From positions 1-26,985 of the forward strand of contig DVLW01000045.1 in assembly GCA_018715285.1 (NCBI GenBank): DNA of 26,985 bases. Direction: 5' to 3'. This stretch comes from Candidatus Faecivivens stercoripullorum. GTDB taxonomy: Bacteria; Bacillota; Clostridia; Oscillospirales; Ruminococcaceae. Below the pieces are notes generated by a model that was given only the letters and a program-made list of their open reading frames with translations, searched no databases and was not told the DNA's origin. This document shows positions 1 to 6,855 of this stretch, piece after piece (within the stretch, counting starts at the first letter, position 1; every line of letters starts with the position of its first letter). The translations under genes and the position numbers were made by a program.

Positions 1-69
1 CACACAGGACTCGAACCTGTGACCTTTTGATTCGTAGTCAAACACTCTATCCAGCTGAGCTAGTGGCGC
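1..69 (-). tRNA. tRNA-Arg (anticodon ACG), 3' end cut off by the window edge
   Basis: Read on the minus strand from 69, the acceptor 5' strand is GCGCCAC, followed by TA, a D-arm (GCTC...GAGT), an anticodon stem TTTGA/TCAAA around the loop CTACGAA, and a T-arm ACAGG-TTCGAGT-CCTGT. The anticodon is ACG, which reads CGU/CGC/CGA after A34 deamination. Only GTG of the acceptor 3' strand is inside the window; the remaining GCGC, discriminator base and CCA would lie beyond position 1. All visible stems pair correctly. Confidence 0.96.
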
Positions 70-110
70 TTATTTAGTTTATGTTGTCGGTCTCTCGCGG
101 CAACACATAT

Positions 111-139
111 ATATTACCACAGCTTTGTTCAGTTGTCAA
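111..139 (-). promoter_or_regulatory. sigma-70-type promoter for tRNA-Arg
   Basis: On the minus strand a perfect -35 TTGACA (139-134) and a -10 TAATAT (116-111) are separated by exactly 17 bases. Transcription would begin near 104, about 35 bases before the tRNA 5' end. The promoter lies between the iadA stop and the tRNA, so the tRNA can be expressed independently of the iadA operon. Confidence 0.8.
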
Positions 140-164
140 GCGTTTTTTCAAATTTTTTCAAAAA

Positions 165-1304
165 TCAGCAAAAATATCCTTTGACCAGCTGACTGCGTTC
201 CCAACGCAGTTTTCTGCCGCACGCAAATACGCCATAAACATCAAATCCGTTATCCAAAATCACCAGATCGGCATCCAATCCCGGCATAACCTGACCTTTC
301 CTTCCGGACAATCCCATCCGGGCAGCGGCATTCACTGTAAAGAATGTCAGCGCCGTTTCCAGCTGCATTCCGCCATTGACCAGTGCCTCCAGTTCTTCCA
401 TCAGGACACCCGTACCCGTCCATCCCAGACCGATACAGTTGCCCTCAGCGTCAAACCGCGGCTGGCTGCCGTACCCATCGCTGGAAACGGTGATCTTTGA
501 CAGATCGGCGCCAGACTGCACCGCTTCAAAAATCCGTTCGGCTGCTTCACCGTCGCCGCCGGTCAGATCGATATTGCCGCCCATCCGAACCAGCTCCAGT
601 CCCTCAGCAAAAAGCGCATCCGTCCTGCCGATATGGGTCGGCAGCAGATTACCAATCGGAAGATCGGATTCTTTCAGCATCTCAAACAGCGGTTTGAGTC
701 CACCCTCACCGCTTCCCATATGAATGGTAACCAGTCCTTTTTTCCCGGAAATCAGTCCACCCATCCGGGCCTCCGCTGCGGCATCCGTCAGCATTCGGAC
801 ATCCGGATGTGAACTGCGGTGGTCAGACAGCGCCATCTTGACGCCGATACACGGCCCAATCAGCGCGATATCCCGGTCGATACGTCCGGTCAGCGTCGCG
901 GACGGCAGTGAATAGGAACCGGTCAGCATGTAGGCAGAAATACCTTCCTCATTCAGTGCGGATACCTTTGCATACAGATTTTCCAGACTTCTGGTAATGC
1001 CATCTGTTCCCAGCAGTCCCAGCACCGTCGTCACGCCGCTGGCCGCGATATCCTCCATCCGGCTCTCCGGGACACGGGACGCAAACCCCTGTTCTCCGCC
1101 GCCGCCTGTTACATGAACATGCAGATCAATCAGTCCCGGCATAACGATTTTACCACCAGCGTCCAGTACTTCCGCGCCATTATAGGCAAAGTCCAGCTGT
1201 CCAGCCGGTGCGACCGCCTCAATTTTGTCGCCTGCAATCAGGATATCGGATAATCCCAGATGCTCAGGCGTATATAAATCACAATTGCGAATCAGTGTAA
1301 CCGT
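165..1304 (-). CDS. iadA: beta-aspartyl-peptidase (isoaspartyl dipeptidase), apparent ACG start
   Basis: A zinc-dependent amidohydrolase that hydrolyses beta-aspartyl dipeptides released when isoaspartate-damaged proteins are degraded; expected in the cytoplasm. Counting from 1304, the metal ligands are visible: HVH at 62-64, the carboxylatable Lys156 in IGVKMALSDH, His195 in TIHMGSGEGG, His224 in PTHIGR and the catalytic Asp276 in SSDGYGSQP, in the same order and spacing as E. coli IadA. The first ATG (1142-1140) would remove the N-terminal beta-sandwich and begin only 7 residues before the HVH motif. The frame continues upstream to a stop at 1322-1320 without any ATG, GTG or TTG. AAGGAAG lies 8 bases before ACG (1304-1302), giving 379 aa, close to the family length of about 390. 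ATA (1310) and CTG (1295) are less well spaced alternatives. It is the last gene of the nrdD operon, 15 bases after the Nif3 stop. Confidence 0.9.
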   Translation of the reverse strand, partial: TVTLIRNCDLYTPEHLGLSDILIAGDKIEAVAPAGQLDFAYNGAEVLDAGGKIVMPGLIDLHVHVTGGGGEQGFASRVPESRMEDIAASGVTTVLGLLGTDGITRSLENLYAKVSALNEEGISAYMLTGSYSLPSATLTGRIDRDIALIGPCIGVKMALSDHRSSHPDVRMLTDAAAEARMGGLISGKKGLVTIHMGSGEGGLKPLFEMLKESDLPIGNLLPTHIGRTDALFAEGLELVRMGGNIDLTGGDGEAAERIFEAVQSGADLSKITVSSDGYGSQPRFDAEGNCIGLGWTGTGVLMEELEALVNGGMQLETALTFFTVNAAARMGLSGRKGQVMPGLDADLVILDNGFDVYGVFACGRKLRWERSQLVKGYFC

Positions 1305-1319
1305 AGGTATCTTCCTTTC

Positions 1320-2117
1320 TTACAGATAGCGATAAGGTTCACCGGCTGCAATCCAACTGACCGGAATATCTTCACCGGCCAGTTCAGCAATCCAGACAGC
1401 AGCCTGTTTCATTCCCAGTTCCTCGCTGTTGAAGTGTCCGAGCTGGATAATGGTTTTCTGCAAGCCCATTTCGGCCGCATCCCGCACATAGCTCATGACC
1501 GTCCAGCCGATCAGTTCACCGGCAATCATGACCTCGGTTTCACCCATCATCATTTTGGTATTCGTATCGTCAAACGACAGGTTTCCGCCGCCGATATAGG
1601 CGACACGGGAAACCTGTCCGCTGGTCTGCCCGATGATTCGTACCGTCTGCATCGAAAGTTTCTCTTTCAAAAACGCCGCCAGCTCTGAAACATCCATCTC
1701 AGGCAGATGATAAAACATCGGCCGCCGTCCGGTATCGGCACGGTATTGTTCCCATCCGAGCTGTTTCATGACACCGGTATAGATTCCATCCGGGTTATGG
1801 GCGTGAATATGATCGTGGTCACGGAAAACCACCAGCCCGTTTTCTTTTATCAGCTGGTACTTTTTCTGGTAAACCGGGTCCTCCTGCATCCAGTCGGTGG
1901 TATCCATATGGCTGTAAAACAGAGGCTCATGGCATACCACCAGATTGCACCCGGCCTTAACTGCCTGCTGCAATACAGGATAGGTCGGCGCACAGCAGAC
2001 GGCAATTCCTGCCAGTGGTACCGACGGGTCGCCGCATTTGATGGTATCACAGGTTTCCCGTTCCCCTAAATCGGGGTGATATGCAATTATTTTATCAATC
2101 ATCTGCTGAATGGTCAT
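1320..2117 (-). CDS. Nif3-like dinuclear metal-centre protein
   Basis: A 265-aa member of the NIF3/YbgI family, toroidal hexamers with two metal ions per subunit whose biochemical role is still unsettled. Visible ligand motifs are CHEPLFYSH (HEP at 63-65), DHDHIHAH (100-107) and, near the C-terminus, LGHFNSEELG (His228, Glu232). The middle part (about 120-200) has no strong motif. The length matches the short form without the inserted PII-like domain. The start is set by GGAAAGGA about ten bases before ATG. It lies 34 bases after the GHMP kinase and 15 bases before iadA, so it is probably co-transcribed. I assign the family, not a reaction. Confidence 0.88.
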   Translation of the reverse strand: MTIQQMIDKIIAYHPDLGERETCDTIKCGDPSVPLAGIAVCCAPTYPVLQQAVKAGCNLVVCHEPLFYSHMDTTDWMQEDPVYQKKYQLIKENGLVVFRDHDHIHAHNPDGIYTGVMKQLGWEQYRADTGRRPMFYHLPEMDVSELAAFLKEKLSMQTVRIIGQTSGQVSRVAYIGGGNLSFDDTNTKMMMGETEVMIAGELIGWTVMSYVRDAAEMGLQKTIIQLGHFNSEELGMKQAAVWIAELAGEDIPVSWIAAGEPYRYL

Positions 2118-2151
2118 GATAACCGCGTCCTTTCCTGTATTGCAAGATTAT

Positions 2152-3261
2152 TTACTTTATTTCAATCCGCACGCCATCGGTAATCGAAAGGCGTTTTGCC
2201 GGGATTCCGTTTTCTGCCGCTGCTTTGAGGATAGCATCGCTCTTTTCCGCAGGTGCATAGCAGTAAACGCATCCACCGCCGCCGCTGCCGTTGATTTTAC
2301 CGCCGTATGCACCGTTTGCCAGTGCCATCTCGAGAATATGGTCAATCTTCGGCGTGGAAATACCCAGACCATCCCGCAGATTGGCCTGATGCCGGTTAAG
2401 CAGTCCGCCCAGCTGCCGTCCGCCCGATTCTCCGGATGACAGCATCTGATAAGCAGTCCGCTGGAGCCGGTAGTTGTCGACATTGGCGCGTACCCGACGT
2501 GCCATCTCCTCCGGCAGCATCCCGATTTTCCGTTCCAGCGCCGGATTCTCAGCCAGATCGCGTACCGAATGCACGCCATAAGCCCCCAGTACCTTCAATC
2601 CTTCAACCGAAGGTGTCTTTGCACTGCTCAATACTGCAAGGGTATCCTTTTCCTGCATCGAGTCAAACAGGATGATATCTTCCTTTAATACATCCGGCAT
2701 TTTCTCCACTTTGACCCCATCCGAAAAGTCCAGATGAAGGATTCCGCCGAGTGCACCCGCATAGTGGTCCATCATGCCGCCCGGTTCACCGAACTCGGCG
2801 ACTTCCGCCTGCCATCCCAGCTTTGCAAGCTCCATCGGTTCCAGTGCTTTGCCTGCATACGCCGCAAGTCCAGCCATCAGCGCCATCACCATCGCGGTCG
2901 AGGAACACATTCCCTTTCCAATCGGTATCTCAGAATCGAGCACCACATCCGCAGCCTTGAGGTTATATCCTGCACGGGTCAGGACATTGACCACCGACCG
3001 GAAGTAATCCCGCGGTCCTTCATACACCTGCGCCCGGGACAAATCCAGCTGATACTCCTGATACCGGCCGGGATTGACCTCTCCCAGTCCCGACAGCGCA
3101 CGGTCACGGATTTTAATCCGCAGCAGGTTATCCTCTCTGGATGTAACCGACGCGGTAAAACGCAGGTCAATTGCAGCCGCAATGACCTCCAGACCAAGAT
3201 AATCCTGATGCTCACCAAACAGACAGATTCTGCTGGGAACAGATGCTTTAATCATAGACAT
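2152..3261 (-). CDS. GHMP-family small-molecule kinase (galactokinase/mevalonate kinase-like)
   Basis: A 369-aa ATP-dependent kinase of the GHMP superfamily. Motif 1 is near the N-terminus (PSRICLFGEHQDYLG, 9-23; GEHxDY is galactokinase-like). The glycine/serine phosphate-binding loop is PIGKGMCSSTAMVMAL (about 113-128). The C-terminal motif 3 is GKINGSGGGGCVY (about 327-339). The galactokinase-type motif 1 argues for a sugar or sugar-like substrate rather than homoserine, but no true galactokinase signature is present, so the substrate is unknown. GGAGG lies 4 bases before the ATG at 3261 and 10 before the ATG at 3255, so the protein could begin at residue 3. It sits between nrdG and the Nif3-like gene with short gaps (33 and 34 bases), suggesting one transcript. 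Confidence 0.82.
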   Translation of the reverse strand: MSMIKASVPSRICLFGEHQDYLGLEVIAAAIDLRFTASVTSREDNLLRIKIRDRALSGLGEVNPGRYQEYQLDLSRAQVYEGPRDYFRSVVNVLTRAGYNLKAADVVLDSEIPIGKGMCSSTAMVMALMAGLAAYAGKALEPMELAKLGWQAEVAEFGEPGGMMDHYAGALGGILHLDFSDGVKVEKMPDVLKEDIILFDSMQEKDTLAVLSSAKTPSVEGLKVLGAYGVHSVRDLAENPALERKIGMLPEEMARRVRANVDNYRLQRTAYQMLSSGESGGRQLGGLLNRHQANLRDGLGISTPKIDHILEMALANGAYGGKINGSGGGGCVYCYAPAEKSDAILKAAAENGIPAKRLSITDGVRIEIK

Positions 3262-3294
3262 ACGTCCTCCATTCTGAACAGATCATACTCCCGT

Positions 3295-3852
3295 TTATTC
3301 ATCCGCTGCAACGGCCATTCCTGCAAGTCGGCTCTTTTTGAGATCCAGAAACCGCTGGTTTTTCGACCCGCGGAAACGCAGCGTCAGGTCCCGCTCCGCC
3401 AGAATAAACGGTCCATCCACCAGATAGTCGCATTCCTGAAGCAGTGATGCGACATCCGGCTCCTTTTCTGCTTTTTCCATCAGCTGCTCATACGTCCAGC
3501 CGGAATAGCAGGTCACGTCGAGGTTGCCCGGCATATCATGCACCATTTTGGCAAGCCCAGCAAAAGCGCCAGCTTGACAAAACGGTTCTCCGCCCGAAAA
3601 GGTCACGCCCTGCAACAACGGGTTTTTCCCGATTTCCTGTGCAATCCGGTCAATTGTCACCAGACTGCCGCCGTCAAACGGGTGGGTCTGTGGATTATGG
3701 CATCCGGGACAATGGTGCGGACAGCCCTGACAGAAGACGGTAAAACGGATACCGTTTCCATCGACAATCGATTCCCGGACAATTCCGGCAATCCTAAGGG
3801 TTCTGACTTCTGAAACCGGGTTATCAATTTTTTGAAGCATCGTATTTTTCAT
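3295..3852 (-). CDS. nrdG: anaerobic ribonucleoside-triphosphate reductase activating protein
   Basis: A 185-aa radical-SAM activase that uses a 4Fe-4S cluster and S-adenosylmethionine to generate the glycyl radical on NrdD. The cluster motif CX3CX2C is C44-PHH-C48-PG-C51, followed by HNPQTHPFDGG. TFSGGEPF is the SAM-binding GGE motif. The C-terminal part has the usual CDYLVDGPFI and FRGSKNQR segments. The start is supported by AAGGAAG about 8-10 bases before ATG. It lies downstream of nrdD, separated by 154 bases that contain a hairpin. Confidence 0.97.
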   Translation of the reverse strand: MKNTMLQKIDNPVSEVRTLRIAGIVRESIVDGNGIRFTVFCQGCPHHCPGCHNPQTHPFDGGSLVTIDRIAQEIGKNPLLQGVTFSGGEPFCQAGAFAGLAKMVHDMPGNLDVTCYSGWTYEQLMEKAEKEPDVASLLQECDYLVDGPFILAERDLTLRFRGSKNQRFLDLKKSRLAGMAVAADE

Positions 3853-3947
3853 TCCAATCGCTTCCTTTATTAAAGGATATCATGAATTTTCTCATCTGTA
3901 AAGGGATTCACCGCGAGCTGCACAGCGAATATCTTTCTAAACAAACA

Positions 3948-3984
3948 GTGCCCTGCAAAACACGCGCAGCGTCCTGCAAGGCAC
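3948..3984 (-). terminator. terminator/attenuator-like hairpin between nrdD and nrdG
   Basis: On the minus strand GTGCCTTGCA (3984-3975) can pair with TGCAGGGCAC (3957-3948): 10 base pairs including one G-U. The loop can form a further short stem (ACGC/GCGT). The sequence after the 3' arm is TGTTTGTTTA, a broken T-run. It starts about 20 bases after the nrdD stop. It may lower nrdG and downstream expression relative to nrdD, or stabilise the nrdD 3' end; the tract is too poor in T for a certain full terminator. Confidence 0.5.
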
Positions 3985-4006
3985 CGATATTTTGATACAA
4001 ACCAGT

Positions 4007-6343
4007 TTACAGCTCCATTTTTCCCGGAACCAGCCCATGTTTTACACGGTCTTTTTCTTCCGCCCGTTTGGCGTCATTAAACCGGTCGGTCGTCCCGACC
4101 AGATAACCGGTAATCCGGCGAATCCGTTCAAAACCTTTTTCGCCTTCCGTTTCCTTACGGCGGCAATGCGGGCATTCATTGGCAATAATGCCGGTAAATC
4201 CACAGACCGGGTCACGGTCAACGGGATGGTTGATCGAACCATAGCCGATGCCGACTTCCTTCATATACCGTACAACCCGTTCAAAAGCGTCCAGATTCTG
4301 GGTCGGGTCGCCGTCCAGCTCGATATACGAGATATGACCGCCATTGGTCAGCGCATGGTAAGGTGCTTCCAGACGCAGTTTATCAAATGCGGAGATATCA
4401 TAATAAACCGGAATGTGGAACGAGTTGGTGTAATACTCACGGTCGGTAATACCGGGCAGGATGCCAAACCGTACCTTATCCTTACGGACAAAGGTTCCGG
4501 ACAACCCTTCTGCAGGGGTCGCAATCAGGCTGAAATTCAGACCGGTTTCTTCGGTTGCCCGATCGGTACGCTCACGCATATGGGAGATAATCCTGAGTCC
4601 CAGTTTCTGCGACTCTTCCGATTCGCCATGATGGAAACTGGTCAGCGCTTTCAGGCATTCCGCAAGCCCGATAAAACCCATTGTCAGGGTACCCTGCTTG
4701 AGTACCTCGCCGACTTCATCATCCGGGCCGAGTTTTTCAGAACCCAGCCAGACGCCCTGTCCCATCAGCATCGGATAATTGCGCACCTTTTTGCGTGCCT
4801 GAATCCGGAAGCGGTCGAGCAGCTGATCGACAACCAAATCCATCTTTTCATCCAGCGACGCAAAGAAAGCGTCAATATCCCCTTTAGCCAGAATCGCCAG
4901 TCGGGGAAGGTTGATCGAGGTAAAGGACAGGTTGCCTCTTCCGGTGACGATCTCATGTTCCGGGTCGTAATGGTTGGCGATAACCCTTGTCCGGCAGCCC
5001 ATGTAGGCACATTCGGTATCCGGATGGCCGGGTTTATAGTATTGCAGATTGAAAGGTGCATCCAAAAACGAGAAGTTCGGAAACAGCCGTTTTGCCGAAA
5101 CGCGGATTGCCAGTTTAAACAGGTCATAGTTCGGGTCACCCGGATTAAAGTTGACCCCTTCCTTGACCTTAAAGATATGTATCGGGAAAATCGGGGTTTC
5201 ACCCGCACCAAGACCGGCTTCGGTCGCAAGCATGACATTGCGGCTGACCATCCGGCCTTCAGGTGAGGTATCGGTTCCATAGTTGATGGAAGAAAACGGT
5301 ACCTGGCTTCCGGCACGGGAATTCATTGTGTTCAGGTTATGTACCAGCGCTTCCATTGCCTGGTAAGTCGCACGGTCGGTTTCCTTTTCCGACTCAGAAA
5401 CAGCAAAAGACTGAAGGCGGGCAATCTCCTCTTCCGACACAAAGCCGGAAAGTGCCTCCCGTTCCTTCTCAGCGTACCCATTTGAGCCGTCCAGACAGGG
5501 ATAAATTTCAGCATCATACAGTGCAGCAATCGCCTGTTCTGCCTTTTTGGCAATCTCATCACTGCAAAGAAGCTGCGCCGCTTTAATCAAATTGCTCCGG
5601 TAACGCTTGCGGTAAGTCTTGCGCACACCATCCGACAGATAATAATCAAAACACGGGATACTCTGACCGCCATGCTGGTCATTCTGGTTTGCCTGAATCG
5701 CGATACAGGCCAATGCCGAATAGGACGCAATGTCGTTCGGTTCCCGCAGATAACCGTGACCGGTCGAAAATCCGCCGGTAAACAGCTTATGCAGGTCAAT
5801 CTGGGTACAGGTAGTGGTCAGGGTCAGAAAATCCAGGTCATGGATATGGATATCACCATCGATATGTGCCTTGGAATGTTCCGGCTTGAGGACAAACAGC
5901 TGATTGAACTTTTTAGCGCCCTCACTGCCGTATTTGAGCATCGTACCCATCGCGGTATCGGCGTCGATATTGGCATTTTCCCTTTTCAGGTCGCTTTCGG
6001 CCGCCGACTGGAAGGTCAGCCCTTCATAAATCTTCATCAGGCTGGAATCCATCTCCCGGATACGGCTGCGGTCGGCACGGCAGAGGATATAACTTTTGGC
6101 GGTGGAAGCGTGTCCATTGTCGATCAGCACCTTTTCAACCGTGTCCTGAATCAGCTCGACATCTGGCTGCTGGCCGTAATCCAGCTGACGTTCCAGCCGC
6201 TGAGCAGTCTCCTCGGCAAGGTTGTACGCGGTACCGTAGTCACTTCCGCCAACACTCTGCGCGGCACGATAGATGCCAAGCGCAATCTTTTCCAGGTTGA
6301 AGGGGACGACCCTTCCGTCACGTTTTCTGACTCTGGTAATCAT
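4007..6343 (-). CDS. nrdD: anaerobic (class III) ribonucleoside-triphosphate reductase
   Basis: A 778-aa glycyl-radical enzyme that reduces ribonucleoside triphosphates to deoxyribonucleotides for DNA synthesis without oxygen. The N-terminal ATP-cone (about 1-90: VRKRDGRVVPFNLEKIA...) senses ATP/dATP. The catalytic barrel follows (e.g. HIHDLDFL; ACIAIQANQNDQHGGQS; YMGCRTRV). Near the C-terminus NHPVDRDPVCGFTG and ECPHC form the cysteine-rich metal site. The radical glycine is Gly746 in RITGYLVG, followed by RFNDAKRAEEKDRVKHG. The start is set by GAGG four bases before ATG. It is the first gene after a strong promoter with an NrdR box. No aerobic reductase gene is in the window, which fits an anaerobe. 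Confidence 0.98.
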   Translation of the reverse strand: MITRVRKRDGRVVPFNLEKIALGIYRAAQSVGGSDYGTAYNLAEETAQRLERQLDYGQQPDVELIQDTVEKVLIDNGHASTAKSYILCRADRSRIREMDSSLMKIYEGLTFQSAAESDLKRENANIDADTAMGTMLKYGSEGAKKFNQLFVLKPEHSKAHIDGDIHIHDLDFLTLTTTCTQIDLHKLFTGGFSTGHGYLREPNDIASYSALACIAIQANQNDQHGGQSIPCFDYYLSDGVRKTYRKRYRSNLIKAAQLLCSDEIAKKAEQAIAALYDAEIYPCLDGSNGYAEKEREALSGFVSEEEIARLQSFAVSESEKETDRATYQAMEALVHNLNTMNSRAGSQVPFSSINYGTDTSPEGRMVSRNVMLATEAGLGAGETPIFPIHIFKVKEGVNFNPGDPNYDLFKLAIRVSAKRLFPNFSFLDAPFNLQYYKPGHPDTECAYMGCRTRVIANHYDPEHEIVTGRGNLSFTSINLPRLAILAKGDIDAFFASLDEKMDLVVDQLLDRFRIQARKKVRNYPMLMGQGVWLGSEKLGPDDEVGEVLKQGTLTMGFIGLAECLKALTSFHHGESEESQKLGLRIISHMRERTDRATEETGLNFSLIATPAEGLSGTFVRKDKVRFGILPGITDREYYTNSFHIPVYYDISAFDKLRLEAPYHALTNGGHISYIELDGDPTQNLDAFERVVRYMKEVGIGYGSINHPVDRDPVCGFTGIIANECPHCRRKETEGEKGFERIRRITGYLVGTTDRFNDAKRAEEKDRVKHGLVPGKMEL

Positions 6344-6401
6344 TTTTCCTCAAATCCTATCTATTCTCAATCAGATAATTTGTATATACACAGGATATTC
6401 C

Positions 6402-6417
6402 ACACAATATCTTGTGT
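6402..6417 (-). promoter_or_regulatory. NrdR box controlling nrdD
   Basis: The plus-strand sequence ACACAATATCTTGTGT closely matches the known NrdR operator consensus (ACAC-W-ATAT-W-T-W-GTGT), with perfect outer ACAC/GTGT arms. It lies about 13-28 bases downstream of the predicted nrdD transcription start, a repressing position. NrdR boxes normally come in pairs about three helical turns apart; a much weaker partner (around 6432-6448) overlaps the -10. NrdR is an ATP-cone repressor that senses dATP; its gene is not in this window. Confidence 0.82.
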
Positions 6418-6437
6418 CAATCAATCAAACTGAACTT

Positions 6438-6467
6438 ATTATAGGTCAGTTACAGACTGATTGTCAA
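6438..6467 (-). promoter_or_regulatory. strong promoter of the nrdD-nrdG-GHMP-nif3-iadA operon
   Basis: On the minus strand a perfect -35 TTGACA (6467-6462) and a perfect -10 TATAAT (6443-6438) are separated by 18 bases. The expected start is near 6431, leaving a leader of about 90 bases before nrdD. The NrdR box is immediately downstream. Confidence 0.85.
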
Positions 6468-6794
6468 GGGCGGCAGAACTTTTCAGCCTTTTTGCCAAAC
6501 AAATGAATATGTGGAAAGTCTTCAAACAATTTCGACAAAATACGCACCTGATTATTAGCTGTTTTTCCCCTTGCAAAGGACAGCCGTTCATGGTATTGAA
6601 AATATAAAGTGTCCGCTGGTCAGAGACAGAAAAATCCCACTTTCCACAAATTCACCACACTTTTGTCATATCGTCAAAACGCCGAAAATTTTCCTCCCAA
6701 TTTGTACAGGTAGAATAGCGCCTTTCTTGTGGATTGCTGACAGAAATGAATCCCGGCGGTAAAAATCTTTTTTCACCCAAATGTCAAAAATAAC
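6468..6794. other. divergent non-coding spacer between nrdD and murA
   Basis: This 327-base part of the 512-base spacer has no convincing gene: the short frames lack ribosome sites and family motifs. It is AT-rich with T-runs. TGTGGAAAGT (6510-6519) recurs in inverted form as ACTTTCCACA (6639-6648), and a DnaA-box-like TGTGGATTG occurs near 6727-6735. Additional upstream elements for murA may lie here, but I cannot name any with confidence. Confidence 0.6.
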
Positions 6795-6823
6795 TTTTCA
6801 AGAAGTGTCAGTTGTGATATACT
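6795..6823 (+). promoter_or_regulatory. extended -10 promoter of murA
   Basis: A -10 TATACT (6818-6823) is preceded by the extended element TGA (6815-6817), with a weak -35 TTTTCA (6795-6800) at 17 bases. The predicted start near 6830 leaves a leader of about 25 bases before murA. Confidence 0.65.
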
Positions 6824-6855
6824 AGTAATGTTAAAAATGTAAAAGGGGTGTCGCT

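Noticed and set aside
3992..5266. A 424-codon plus-strand frame opposite nrdD
   Set aside because: Antisense to nrdD, without family motifs or a ribosome site.
6725..6735. Possible DnaA boxes suggesting a replication origin
   Set aside because: Only 7 of 9 bases match TTATCCACA, there is no cluster, and no dnaA, dnaN or other origin genes are nearby.
6571..6762. A 63-codon plus-strand frame in the nrdD-murA spacer
   Set aside because: No ribosome site, no motif, and composition like non-coding spacer.
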